A stretch of 64,000 nt of DNA from Enterococcus phoeniculicola ATCC BAA-412 (GCF_000407505.1 NZ_ASWE01000003.1:434001-498000); one strand, 5' to 3'; shown: positions 1 through 8,768, counted from the first letter of the stretch. Notes: a model not told the origin generated them from the sequence alone. Numbers and translations: made by a program.

Positions 1-2
1 AG

Positions 3-86
3 TCTGGTCTCTATGGCGTTCTTCCTCATAAATCCAAGAATGAACTAGGGAGGCTAGACATGACGGACGTTTTTTCCTTTCTTTGA
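3..86 (+). CDS. possible 3' end of an unidentified gene
   Basis: One frame is open from the left edge of the window to a TGA at 84-86, giving about 27 residues with an ordinary composition (SGLYGVLPHK near the edge, MTDVFSFL at the end). The other two forward frames close within 50 bases. It could be the C-terminus of an upstream gene, but the piece is too short to identify and could be chance. Confidence 0.25.
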   Translation, partial: SGLYGVLPHKSKNELGRLDMTDVFSFL

Positions 87-176
87 ACCGTAATTGGCTG
101 ACAATAATCATACATAAGTCCTATTTAATCGTTTTCAAAAACAAGGTATACTTTTACTACAAAATGGTATAAGGAG

Positions 177-1262
177 GTGTTGGTAATTCGAAAGAACTAC
201 CCAATGTTAGATATTATTCGATATGTGGCGGCAGTTTCCGTCATTCTTATTCATTGTGGAAAATTAGTTGATAACGAGCTTGTTCATTTTTTTCTTAAAA
301 GCACATTTGCCAGACTAGCAGTTCCACTATTTCTTATTTCTACAAGTTATTTTTTAAAAAAAGGAATGAACACTCATCCTGAATATGGAAAAAACTATTT
401 TTTTAAACAGGGCAAACAATACTTGTTTTGGAGTCTAATTTATTTACCTTATGGAATCCACTATCTTTATGCGATGAATCTTTCGCCCGTACTTTATCCA
501 ATTGGCTTATTGGTAGGGCTTCTTTATATTGGAACATGCTATCACTTGTGGTATTTTCCAGCGTTGTTTTCGAGTATTTTTTTAACAAATTTTATCAAAA
601 AAAGAAGGAACTATCTCTTTTTATTAGCAATCAGTGGGGGATTGTTTCTTGTTGGTGCTTCTGAGACATATTCTTCTTTTTTAGAGAATACGTTTCTTCA
701 AACATATTACACTAGCCTACATAACTTTGTTTTGACTACTAGAAATGGTTTGTTTTATAGTTTTATCTATGTGGTATTAGGGTATCTTATTGCTGATTTT
801 GAACAGTCAAAATTTTTTAAAACGAGAGTGAATCTGAAGCTGTTTCTATCACTGGTTCTTTTTTCTCTGGAATGTATAGTCATTTTTAATAACCAAGGTG
901 CAGACAAGAATTTTTCACTTTCTTCACCATTTGTGGTGACATTTCTATTTATTTCACTGCTTCAGTCAAATACATTAAAGAACAGCAACTTCTTTTTACT
1001 AAGGCAATATAGCCGCTATCTATTCTTTCTTCATCCTTTATTTTTAGAAGTAATCAAGTGGTTTATTGGCTATTACGGAATACAGGTAAATGGGCTTTCT
1101 TTATTTTTCAGCACATTTTTCCTAACAACTCTTTTTTCTGCTGTCATTTTGTATAAAGAGATAATGACTGTTCCAATAAAAAAATCTCTGTTTTTATGGA
1201 GTAAAAATAAATTATCTGCTCTATCACTGAAAGTTCAAAAAAGAGTGAGAAGCATTGAGTAA
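177..1262 (+). CDS. acyltransferase-3 family integral membrane protein
   Basis: About 361 residues, mostly hydrophobic, with roughly ten membrane spans. The N-terminus (MLDIIRYVAAVSVILIHCGK) carries the early membrane helix and conserved histidine of acyltransferase family 3 (OatA/WecH/NolX-type O-acyltransferases). These proteins transfer acetyl or other acyl groups to surface polysaccharide or peptidoglycan. No C-terminal SGNH esterase domain follows, so it is not a full OatA. The start is uncertain: a near-perfect ribosome site AAGGAGGTG lies at 171-179, so the GTG at 177 and TTG at 180 overlap it or sit too close. The first normal ATG is at 204, 26 bases away, and an ATT at 186 has the best spacing. 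It stands alone before a terminator. The acceptor molecule cannot be told. Confidence 0.75.
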   Translation: MLVIRKNYPMLDIIRYVAAVSVILIHCGKLVDNELVHFFLKSTFARLAVPLFLISTSYFLKKGMNTHPEYGKNYFFKQGKQYLFWSLIYLPYGIHYLYAMNLSPVLYPIGLLVGLLYIGTCYHLWYFPALFSSIFLTNFIKKRRNYLFLLAISGGLFLVGASETYSSFLENTFLQTYYTSLHNFVLTTRNGLFYSFIYVVLGYLIADFEQSKFFKTRVNLKLFLSLVLFSLECIVIFNNQGADKNFSLSSPFVVTFLFISLLQSNTLKNSNFFLLRQYSRYLFFLHPLFLEVIKWFIGYYGIQVNGLSLFFSTFFLTTLFSAVILYKEIMTVPIKKSLFLWSKNKLSALSLKVQKRVRSIE

Positions 1263-1306
1263 ATTTAACTGGTACTAATCGTTTTTTCTCAGTGCCTTAA
1301 TCGATA

Positions 1307-1360
1307 AAAAAACGATCTCTGCTTGCGATTTACTAAGCAAGTAGAGACCGTTTTACTATT
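1307..1360. terminator. bidirectional intrinsic terminator
   Basis: A long stem of about 17 base pairs: AAAACGATCTCTGCTTGC pairs with GCAAGTAGAGACCGTTTT around a ten-base loop. A-runs lie on one side and T-runs on the other, so it can end both the acyltransferase gene and the convergent acetyltransferase gene. Confidence 0.85.
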
Positions 1361-1407
1361 TTTAACGGATAACAAAAAGTGATGAACGCTTCTGGAATAA
1401 GCTTCCT

Positions 1408-1839
1408 TTATTTTACTAATTTTAAATGTAAAATTGGGTATGGTTTTCCCTGATCGTCCAAGTCATCTCTTGAAATAAGTTGAAAGCCAAGCGTTTTATA
1501 GAAGGCCGCTGCCCCCTTATTTTGTTCATTTACATCCACAGAAGTAACTTTTTTTTGCTGAATTAATTCTTCCAAGATGGCTCTCCCGTAGCCTTTTCTA
1601 AAAACGGAAGGTGAAAGAAACAGCATCTCTAAGTTTCCCTCATTTGTTCCAGAAAATCCAATTAGTTTTTCTTCCACCATCCATACAAGTAAGTCAACAT
1701 GTGCGAAATAAACAGGAAGATTTTTTTTGATTTCTAGTAAATCGGATTCTTCTAAAAATGTATGTGTTTGTCTAACGGATTGTTCCCAAATATCAATTAA
1801 TTCTATATAGTCTGATTCTACGGCTTTTCTTGAATTCAT
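1408..1839 (-). CDS. GNAT family N-acetyltransferase
   Basis: 143 residues. The GNAT fold is visible: an N-terminal substrate part, a strand with EMLFLSPSVF near residues 70-80, the acetyl-CoA pyrophosphate-binding motif RKGYGRAILEELI (RxxGxG/A), then a late motif NKGAAAFYKTLGF typical of family members. It should move an acetyl group from acetyl-CoA to an amine on a small molecule or protein, in the cytoplasm. Similar proteins are called YjaB/PhnO-like, but the substrate cannot be read from sequence. AAGGAG lies upstream of the ATG at good spacing. It is a single-gene unit facing the acyltransferase gene across a shared terminator. Confidence 0.85.
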   Translation of the reverse strand: MNSRKAVESDYIELIDIWEQSVRQTHTFLEESDLLEIKKNLPVYFAHVDLLVWMVEEKLIGFSGTNEGNLEMLFLSPSVFRKGYGRAILEELIQQKKVTSVDVNEQNKGAAAFYKTLGFQLISRDDLDDQGKPYPILHLKLVK

Positions 1840-1938
1840 TATTTCTATTCTCCTTTGTCAATTTCTCTTATTATACATGAAAATATAGAAAAGAGTATTT
1901 TTCCTGGGCGTCTTTTTCGGACCATTTCTCTTCTTTTA

Positions 1939-1971
1939 CTGACAAATTACTGGTGAGAGAATAATTGTCAG
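1939..1971. repeat. CTGACAA / TTGTCAG inverted repeat
   Basis: CTGACAAATTA at 1939-1949 is mirrored by TAATTGTCAG ending at 1971. The arms resemble those of the inverted repeat at 18045-18085, and a single CTGACAAT arm occurs near 99-106. It may be an operator. No T-run follows, so it is not a classic terminator. Confidence 0.3.
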
Positions 1972-2053
1972 AGGTTGTTAGAAAGCTCATAGATAGCCTA
2001 TTCTATAAATATTTTTTTAAATGATAACCTATATAATAGACTAAGTTCTTTTA

Positions 2054-2062
2054 TGCTATACT
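2054..2062 (+). promoter_or_regulatory. extended -10 promoter for the hsp70-like operon
   Basis: TGCTATACT is an extended -10 element (TGN plus TATACT). No good -35 is seen, which extended -10 promoters tolerate. It predicts a transcript start near 2069, leaving a leader of about 240 bases before the hsp70-like gene. Confidence 0.5.
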
Positions 2063-2068
2063 AAAAAA

Positions 2069-2260
2069 GAAAAATGGGCTGTCGAAAATGATGAGAAATG
2101 GGGAGTCATTTGCAAAGGGGCCTATTGGTTAAGGGACAGCAAAAAATAAACACGTGAGCCAGTTGATTGCAGTAAGCTATCGAGTGGTAGTCATGTAAGC
2201 TTGTGGCATGGATGAACGAAATCCTCATTTAATTGAAACAAGAGTTTTTTGTAAGTTGCT
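2069..2260 (+). ncRNA. candidate structured leader RNA or sRNA
   Basis: The 473-base gap between the acetyltransferase and the hsp70-like gene holds no ORF. Downstream of an extended -10 the sequence shows paired elements: GCTGTC at 2078-2083 with GACAGC at 2135-2140 closing a domain, an inner AAATGA/TCATTT hairpin, GGCC/GGTT, then CTA..TAG and GGAT/ATCC hairpins around 2183-2243. It is richer in G than other gaps in the window. I recognise no known riboswitch, 6S, RNase P, tmRNA or SRP consensus in it. It may be a 5' leader controlling the chaperone operon or a separate small RNA. Confidence 0.35.
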
Positions 2261-2312
2261 CAACATAAGGGAAACTATAGAGACGTCATTTTAAGACAAA
2301 AAGGAGAAGTGT

Positions 2313-4004
2313 ATGACAGTTTTTGGCATTGATTTAGGGACATCAAATAGCTCAATTAGTTTTTGGGATGGAGAAAAAGTACAGTTAGTACCCAATCAGC
2401 ATGGGGAACGATTAACGCCATCTGTGATTAGCCTAGATGAAACAGGGGAAGTATTAATCGGAAAAATTGCAAAAGAGCGTTTATTGACACATCCGGAACG
2501 AACGGTTTCTACTTTCAAACGGTTTATGGGAACGAAGAAAAGCTATAAAATTGGGGATACATCATTTACACCAGTGGAATTATCTTCTTTAATACTAACT
2601 TCATTAAAGAAATCAGCTGAACAGTTTTTAAACGAACCCTGTGAAGAAGCAGTGATTTCAGTTCCAGCTTATTTCAATACAATCCAACGGGAAGTGACGA
2701 TGGAAGCTGCAAAACTAGCAGGACTAACTGTGACAAATCTGATTAGTGAACCGACAGCTGCCGCAGTAGCGTATGGTCTGACTAAAAAAGAGGATCAAAT
2801 GATTCTGGTTTTAGACTTAGGAGGAGGGACATTTGATGTGTCTTTGCTTGATTTGTTTGAGGGAGTTATGCAAGTTGAAGCAACCGCTGGAGATAATTAT
2901 CTTGGTGGAGAAGATTTCACGCAAGTATTAATTCAAGATTTTTATGAGAAAAATCAGATTGAAACTAGCACGTTAAGCCTACAGGAGCAAGGAAAAGTCT
3001 ATCAAAAAATGGAACAAGCAAAGCGCGAATTAGGTCAAGATAACGCGGTGAATGTATGTTTAGAATTGAATCAAAAAGAGTACACCTATCAATTAACACC
3101 CTCGGAGTATGAACAACTACTAGAGCAGCTACTTCATCGGATGAAGCTGCCAATTAGCCGTGTGTTAAAAGATTCAGAAGTTACTTTAGCGGAGATAGAC
3201 CAAGTGATTTTAGTTGGAGGGGCTACACGTCTAAATCTTGTTCGACGTTACTTCGCCAAGCTGTTAAAAGTATTCCCTAATAGTCATTTGAATCCTGATG
3301 AGGTAGTGACATTAGGTGCGGCAATTCATGCAGAGCTAAAGCAAGAAACGATAAAAAAGGAACTAATTCTGACAGATGTTAGTGCGTATTCTCTAGGAGT
3401 AGATGCGGTTCGTCAAACGGAAAATGGTTATATTAATGATGTATTTGTGCCGATTATTGAGCGTAATACAACCATTCCGGCAAGTAAGATGAACTATTTT
3501 TATACAGTAGTAGAAAATCAGAGGAAAATGGCATTTATCGTTTATCAAGGAGAAAATGCGAAAGCCAGCGAGAATCTAAAGGTTGGAGAAATCGTCATTG
3601 ATCTTCCTAAACGTACGCCCAAAGATTACCCAGTTGCTTGTCGGTTTACCTATGATAATAATGGAATTATTGAAGTGATTTTAGAAGATGAGAAAAATGG
3701 TCATAAAGAGAAGCTCATTATAGAAGAAAACCCTGGAAGCTTAACTCCAGAAGAGATTCAAGCATCATTGGAGAAACTGGCAGCATTAAAAATTTTGCCT
3801 GAAGATCAAGCAGAAAATCGGATGTTGCTGGCTAGAGTTGAACGACTCTATAGTGAGACATTAGGCAATAGGAGAGAACAGATTCAAGGATTGCTGTTTG
3901 ATTTTCAAGCAATTTTGAAGACGCAGGACCGTAAGCTGATTCAGCAACGTTATCGAGAGCTTTCTAAAATTGTTGATGAGTTGGAAAGGGATATATGGCT
4001 ATGA
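2313..4004 (+). CDS. Hsp70-family chaperone, HscC-like DnaK paralogue
   Basis: 563 residues, shorter than DnaK (about 610) and close to E. coli HscC. The actin-like ATPase motifs are intact: phosphate-1 GIDLGTSNSS at residues 5-14, the LGGGTFDVSLLD phosphate-2 motif near 168-180, and the adenosine motif VGGATRLNLVRR near 302. The substrate-binding part (about 380-500) is degenerate compared with DnaK, and there is no EEVD-like tail. It should be an ATP-driven cytoplasmic chaperone for a limited client set. The next gene overlaps it and encodes a J-like membrane protein, the arrangement seen for HscC and its J partners. A ribosome site AAAGGAGAAG supports the ATG start. This is not the housekeeping dnaK, which would sit with grpE and dnaJ. 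Confidence 0.88.
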   Translation: MTVFGIDLGTSNSSISFWDGEKVQLVPNQHGERLTPSVISLDETGEVLIGKIAKERLLTHPERTVSTFKRFMGTKKSYKIGDTSFTPVELSSLILTSLKKSAEQFLNEPCEEAVISVPAYFNTIQREVTMEAAKLAGLTVTNLISEPTAAAVAYGLTKKEDQMILVLDLGGGTFDVSLLDLFEGVMQVEATAGDNYLGGEDFTQVLIQDFYEKNQIETSTLSLQEQGKVYQKMEQAKRELGQDNAVNVCLELNQKEYTYQLTPSEYEQLLEQLLHRMKLPISRVLKDSEVTLAEIDQVILVGGATRLNLVRRYFAKLLKVFPNSHLNPDEVVTLGAAIHAELKQETIKKELILTDVSAYSLGVDAVRQTENGYINDVFVPIIERNTTIPASKMNYFYTVVENQRKMAFIVYQGENAKASENLKVGEIVIDLPKRTPKDYPVACRFTYDNNGIIEVILEDEKNGHKEKLIIEENPGSLTPEEIQASLEKLAALKILPEDQAENRMLLARVERLYSETLGNRREQIQGLLFDFQAILKTQDRKLIQQRYRELSKIVDELERDIWL

Positions 4005-5827
4005 ACTGCTGGGAGATATTAGGGATTGAGCCTACAAATGATATAAAGGCAATTAAGAGAGCCTATGCAAAACAATTAAAGCAAATCAATATGGATACAG
4101 AAATTGAGCGATTTCAACAATTAAAAGAAGCGCTCGATTTGGCTAAACACTTTGCTAAATTCATAACTGAAGAAGATGAATCAACTCTGGATGGATTTCT
4201 TGAAGAAGCTGATGAAGTGAATAGCCAACAGCCAGAACCGGTACAATCAACCTTTGACGAAGGATTGAAAGAAATACTGGGGGATACCTATACATCTATT
4301 TTTGACGAAACGATTCAACCAACAGATTTTTCAGAAAAGGAAGTAGAAGAAACAGTTTCTGTTGAGTCATTTGAAGAGGCATTGACAAAATTTTATAATG
4401 AACGACGTTTTTTTGACGATGTAGATGGATGGAGAGCTTTTTTACGTCCGTTTATGAATTTGGATATTGAGTCATTTACTCAGATTCAGTGGACTTTAGA
4501 ACGATTTTTGCGGGAAAATTATTATCTGATGGGGAATAATGTCCGAAACTATTTCGCTGAACTTTGTCAAATAGATACGTCCGCACCTGAAAATACGGAG
4601 TTATTTGATCCTCCTGCATTGGATTTTTCTTTTTCAGAGGAGATACCATTTCACCAACGACTTGACTACTTTATCAAACGAAATCAATTATATACGCAAC
4701 TTTTGGATGGACAGTCAGGAAAAAATCTAAGAGGCGTGCTAAGCGCTTGTCAGCAAATTTATAAAGAGGATTCAGATTTAGCTTTACTTGAAAGTTTTCT
4801 ATTGTTACTTGAAGATTTCCGATTAAATGATGCAAAAAAACGAGAAAGACTATTAGACTTGCAATCATTTTCAACGAATTCAATTCAGTGGACATTCCTG
4901 ACATCATACATGGATTTTATGACCGCGTATCGAAAAGGAGAACCAGACCCACTGGAACCTGCTTCTTTTTATCAAATGGAACAGCAAGGAATCCCTAAGA
5001 AGATTTACTGGTTACTAGCCGGAAATTATGCATATTTGACAAAAAATAAACGACAGACAGTAATGTTTTGGTACGGACTTCAAGAAGAATCGCCAGAGCT
5101 GTTTACAAAAAAAGAAATTCAGTATACCCAAAGAGGCGTATGGAGTAAACCAAAGAAAAAGAAGTCATTTATCCAGGAGTGGCGAACGCTTGTCTATGGC
5201 TTCTTAATTGTGCTTGCCATATTTTTGATAGGAAAGTATATAGTAGATACACCTACCAAGAAGCCTGAGACATTCACTTATACTTACGATTCGTTGAATC
5301 TTGAAGATTTTGATTTTAAGGATCTGAAGATACCATCTGTACTTCAATCCAACGAGTCATCAGAGGAAGAGACAACCTCATCAGAGGAAAAAAAAGTCGA
5401 CTTTGAAAAAAATATGACGCTGTTTGCTGTAGATCCTAATGATAAAGAGCCAGTTAGTTATGAATCCTATGAAACGGGTGGATTTTCAGCAACTGTCCCC
5501 GACTATTCTCATTATAATGAGCAAGACGTCCAAAAAATCTTAGGAAAGCCGGATAAAGTTGTAACGAATGCAGAAGAGTTGAACGACTTATTAAAAGAGA
5601 AAGAGCTTGAGCTGATTTTAGAAGAGATGAACTCAGGAAAATTAACCGAAGAGCAAGCGAGAGCCTTTTATGCACAAGCTATAGATTATTCAATCGTATC
5701 TGGTGGGGATATGCGTGCGTTGTTATATTCGGGTGAGAAACCCAATGTCTATATTTATAACGGAAAAGTTGGCTATATTACACCTAAAACGAAATATGTT
5801 CAGTTTTATGGAAAAATAGAGGAGTAA
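3995..5827 (+). CDS. J-domain-like membrane protein, partner of the Hsp70 paralogue
   Basis: 610 residues, overlapping the chaperone gene by ten bases (an ATG at 4001 is an alternative start). Residues 3-60 have a J-domain helix pattern (CWEILGIEPTNDIKAIKRAYAKQLKQ, then FQQLKEALDLA), as in E. coli DjlB/DjlC. The signature HPD tripeptide between helices II and III is absent: the loop reads KQINMDTEIERF. An acidic linker and a helical, repeat-like middle (about 120-370) follow, then one membrane span near 397-417 (VYGFLIVLAIFLIGKYIV) after a basic KPKKKKS stretch. The last about 190 residues form a polar domain, probably outside the cell if the J end is inside. Its task is probably to bring the chaperone to the membrane, but whether it still stimulates ATPase is doubtful. 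Confidence 0.8.
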   Translation: MAMNCWEILGIEPTNDIKAIKRAYAKQLKQINMDTEIERFQQLKEALDLAKHFAKFITEEDESTLDGFLEEADEVNSQQPEPVQSTFDEGLKEILGDTYTSIFDETIQPTDFSEKEVEETVSVESFEEALTKFYNERRFFDDVDGWRAFLRPFMNLDIESFTQIQWTLERFLRENYYLMGNNVRNYFAELCQIDTSAPENTELFDPPALDFSFSEEIPFHQRLDYFIKRNQLYTQLLDGQSGKNLRGVLSACQQIYKEDSDLALLESFLLLLEDFRLNDAKKRERLLDLQSFSTNSIQWTFLTSYMDFMTAYRKGEPDPLEPASFYQMEQQGIPKKIYWLLAGNYAYLTKNKRQTVMFWYGLQEESPELFTKKEIQYTQRGVWSKPKKKKSFIQEWRTLVYGFLIVLAIFLIGKYIVDTPTKKPETFTYTYDSLNLEDFDFKDLKIPSVLQSNESSEEETTSSEEKKVDFEKNMTLFAVDPNDKEPVSYESYETGGFSATVPDYSHYNEQDVQKILGKPDKVVTNAEELNDLLKEKELELILEEMNSGKLTEEQARAFYAQAIDYSIVSGGDMRALLYSGEKPNVYIYNGKVGYITPKTKYVQFYGKIEE

Positions 5828-5856
5828 AATATTTTATTCTGATAAGACAATCAAAT

Positions 5857-5905
5857 AAGCGTGCCCTTTTCAAAATGAACGATTTGAAGAGGGCACGCTT
5901 TTTTT
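5857..5905. terminator. bidirectional intrinsic terminator
   Basis: AAGCGTGCCCTTTTCAAA pairs with TTTGAAGAGGGCACGCTT around a short loop, followed by seven Ts. It separates the chaperone operon from the convergent reductase gene. Confidence 0.9.
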
Positions 5906-5928
5906 CGTTGTATCTAAATGACGAGTGC

Positions 5929-6867
5929 TTATTTTGCTTTAAGAATTTCTTCCTTGCTATGGATTAGCTGTGTTAAAAAATCGCAATAGGGAGTTGGAAT
6001 ATTGTATTTTTTTCCTTTTCTAGAAATTGCTCCATTGATATAATCAATTTCTGTTAAACGATGATTGGTTATTAAATCCTGATACATAGAAGGATAATGC
6101 ATACCAATAGTCTCTGGATTAAAACATTCTTCTACATGCTCAATAACCTCTGGAATATCTAACATGACACCTTCGTGAGCAGCCACTGCAGCAAATTCAT
6201 TCACGATGGTAACCACCATGTCATGGGCAGGGCGTGTTTCGCCTAAGCCAGCCATATTTGTGTCTAAGATGGTGCATAGTCCATTCATTGTTCCATTGAC
6301 ACATGCTTTACGGTAGATAGAATAATGAATATTGTCAGAGTATTTCGCATTTAGTCCAGAATCAGAGAGAACACTTGCCAAGTCTATTGCTGCTTGTTCC
6401 TGATTTTTTCCTAGATTTTGAAGCTCTACTGAGCCGTTCCCAAACAATTTTACTTTACCAGGACCTTCTAAACCAGCTGTCCACATAGTGTTTCCAATAA
6501 AGATATTTTCCATTGGAACGTATTTTTCAACAATATCTTCATGGCCAATCCCATTTAATAGGCATAACACGTTTGTATGCGCGCCAATTAACGGTTGAAT
6601 ATCTTGCAGCATTTTATCTAGCTGCATTGCTTTGGTAAATAAAATGATTAAATCTGTTTTTTCTTCTGAGTGAATTTCAGATTGTAATTCGACAGGTAGC
6701 TGAACCGTGAGTTCTTCTCCATTGAAATTTGCTTGAAGACCATGTTCTTTTATTTGATTTACGTGTGCAGGCCAACCGTCAACAAGGGTAACCTCATTTC
6801 CACCTTTGTGTAGCATTAATCCGAATCGGCTTCCCATCGCACCTGCACCAGCAATTGTAATCTTCAT
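5929..6867 (-). CDS. PanE/ApbA-family 2-oxoacid (ketopantoate-type) reductase
   Basis: 312 residues. The N-terminus has the NAD(P)-binding GxGxxG loop (GAGAMGSRFG, residues 7-16). The C-terminal helical domain shows the family pattern YRKACVNGTMNGLCTILD, with the catalytic lysine, and a late conserved glutamate region. The family includes ketopantoate reductase (coenzyme A synthesis) and enterococcal D-2-hydroxyacid (D-mandelate) dehydrogenases, and sequence alone does not separate them. There is no panB, panC or panD nearby. It sits 181 bases after the PucR-type regulator gene on the same strand, next to a nitrogen-compound catabolic operon, so a 2-oxoacid formed there is a possible substrate. 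A GGAGG-like site precedes the ATG. Confidence 0.82.
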   Translation of the reverse strand: MKITIAGAGAMGSRFGLMLHKGGNEVTLVDGWPAHVNQIKEHGLQANFNGEELTVQLPVELQSEIHSEEKTDLIILFTKAMQLDKMLQDIQPLIGAHTNVLCLLNGIGHEDIVEKYVPMENIFIGNTMWTAGLEGPGKVKLFGNGSVELQNLGKNQEQAAIDLASVLSDSGLNAKYSDNIHYSIYRKACVNGTMNGLCTILDTNMAGLGETRPAHDMVVTIVNEFAAVAAHEGVMLDIPEVIEHVEECFNPETIGMHYPSMYQDLITNHRLTEIDYINGAISRKGKKYNIPTPYCDFLTQLIHSKEEILKAK

Positions 6868-7048
6868 TTCTCCATGACCTCCTGTGATGTTTTTTATTAC
6901 TTGTCAATTGTACGTGGAGAGAAGAAGAAAGTAAATGAATAACGCCTCAATTCAGTAGCGTTTCTTGAATTATTTGTTGAGAAAAAATAGCTAAGAAAAT
7001 GAATGAACTTTATATAAACTACAGACAGATGTATTTATTTACTAAGAT

Positions 7049-8707
7049 TTATTTCTGATGAAACTTCAAAGCTAGCTGCAGTGCAAAGGTATGTTTTTTA
7101 TCTGTGATATCCATTCCTAAAATATCTTTCATTCGTTCAATCCGATAGAGCAAGGTGTTTCGATGAATATACAGTTCTCTTGATGTGGACGCAATATTTA
7201 AGTGGTTGTCAAGATAGACTTCGAGTGTTTCAAGTAAGTCACTGCCATTTTTTTCATCATAATCAATAAGCTTATGCAAAAAGTGGCTGGTAAAGAGATC
7301 AGCTTCTTTTTCTGGAATTTGTTTAGAAAGAAAGGTTTCTAAATAAAAATCGTTTAAGAAAAAAATCCCTGTTTGAGCAGGCTGAATAATGGTTAACATA
7401 TTAGTCGCTTCCGAGTAGCTTTTGTGAACGGAAAAAAGTGATTGGGTTGAACCAACGACTATTGAAAGTTGAACTTGATTTGCTGATTGAGCTTCTAAAT
7501 AGGCTTGCAGGTTCATTAGTTGTTTTCTTTGGCGAATAGTTACCTCTTCAAAAGAGAGGTTTTTTTCTGTACCCAAAAGGCCGATTAACAGGTTTCCTTG
7601 TTTAAAAATGTGTGTGTCTAGAAAATTGTTCTTTATATATTTATGACTAGCAGAAAGAAGAAGCTGCATGAGCTGTTCTTCTTTTTTTCTTGTCTCCACG
7701 AAAGAAAGTTCCTCTTCATTTAGAAAGTTTGTCTGAACGATAAATGCTGAGTAGTTCAAGCTCTCATTTATTTCGATAGTAAATGAGTTCAGCGCCTCAA
7801 GATCCAGCTCATTTCCAGATAACAAGTGAGTAAAGAAATCGCGGTGAATGCGATTGTTTACGCGCTCTTTTTCTGTCTGATGAACAATTTCTAAGGCAAT
7901 TGACATTGTACAGCTTTCCAACACTATGTAGTCAATATTTGAAAGTGGTCGTTGCGTTAGATAAACAATGATATAGCCGTAGTTTGTCTGATTAAAAAAG
8001 ATGGGTAAAATACAACAAAGAATCGGCTGATCTTGAAAGACAAGATTTCGGTAGATTGGATGCTTCAACTTTTCCACGTTCATAGGTAGGTTTTCTAATG
8101 CTTGCTTGGGAAAGATAAAGTCATTTTCCTGATAAATGAGCGTATTTTTGAGTGCTTCATCAAATCCTTCTAATGTGAGTGCCTGCCAGTTTCCAGAAGT
8201 GATTAACACAGGATTTTCAATAATTCGGCTTAACTCCTTAGCTAAATAATCAATTCCTCCACCATTTAAGGCAGTCTCAAAAAACTGGGAATGCACATCT
8301 AAAGCAAATTGTTTTTCGCTATCAACACTAGCTGATAGCTGGTTCATTACGGTTTTTAAAATTTTTGAGAAAGCTACACCATAAGGGATTTCAATAAGAG
8401 GAATTTGAAATTCATTACAAAGAGCAAGTAAGTGTTCAGGGATGACTTCAAAAAATATATGGGGCTTGATACAAACAGCAGCGATACTCAACTCTTGAAA
8501 ACGCTTAAAATATTTTGCTTGCTGTTGTTTATCCATCCCGAAAAAATAGCCGGAGGTTACTAACAGCTCACCAGCGAATAACCAATCATCTGCATGGGGA
8601 TTATCCATAATATTGACACTCGTTATCGTCCTATTTAGTCCGTTCTCCCCTGCAATTAGCCGAAATTCTTGAGAGCTGGGTAAGGATAAAAAATCTGCTA
8701 CATTCAT
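7049..8707 (-). CDS. PucR-family transcriptional regulator
   Basis: 552 residues. Residues 1-120 match the PucR N-terminal domain (ADFLSLPSSQEFRLIAGENGLNR, then MDNPHADDWLFAGELLVTSGYF). A GGDEF-like CdaR middle follows. The end (about 490-548) is the PucR helix-turn-helix: VYLDNHLNIASTSRELYIHRNTLLYRIERMKDILG. PucR activates purine degradation genes in Bacillus subtilis. Here the gene is divergent from the AllH-AllF-AllG operon, with 156 bases holding both promoters, so it is very likely the pathway-specific regulator. The inducer is unknown. A minus-strand promoter TTGTAT-17-TATACT lies at 8768-8740. Confidence 0.9.
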   Translation of the reverse strand: MNVADFLSLPSSQEFRLIAGENGLNRTITSVNIMDNPHADDWLFAGELLVTSGYFFGMDKQQQAKYFKRFQELSIAAVCIKPHIFFEVIPEHLLALCNEFQIPLIEIPYGVAFSKILKTVMNQLSASVDSEKQFALDVHSQFFETALNGGGIDYLAKELSRIIENPVLITSGNWQALTLEGFDEALKNTLIYQENDFIFPKQALENLPMNVEKLKHPIYRNLVFQDQPILCCILPIFFNQTNYGYIIVYLTQRPLSNIDYIVLESCTMSIALEIVHQTEKERVNNRIHRDFFTHLLSGNELDLEALNSFTIEINESLNYSAFIVQTNFLNEEELSFVETRKKEEQLMQLLLSASHKYIKNNFLDTHIFKQGNLLIGLLGTEKNLSFEEVTIRQRKQLMNLQAYLEAQSANQVQLSIVVGSTQSLFSVHKSYSEATNMLTIIQPAQTGIFFLNDFYLETFLSKQIPEKEADLFTSHFLHKLIDYDEKNGSDLLETLEVYLDNHLNIASTSRELYIHRNTLLYRIERMKDILGMDITDKKHTFALQLALKFHQK

Positions 8708-8739
8708 TTTCTTTCTCCTTTGATTATAAGAATGACTAA

Positions 8740-8768
8740 AGTATAAGTGATTTGGTTAAAGTATACAA
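8740..8768 (-). promoter_or_regulatory. promoter of the pucR-type gene
   Basis: Read on the minus strand: -35 TTGTAT (plus positions 8763-8768), 17-base spacer, -10 TATACT (plus 8740-8745). It lies 33-61 bases upstream of the regulator's ATG. Confidence 0.55.

Noticed and set aside
2069-2260. Leader RNA as a Mn (yybP-ykoY) riboswitch because of the GGGGAG stretch
   Set aside because: Only a short GGGGAG-like stretch agrees; the conserved downstream bases of that class are missing, and the downstream gene is a chaperone.
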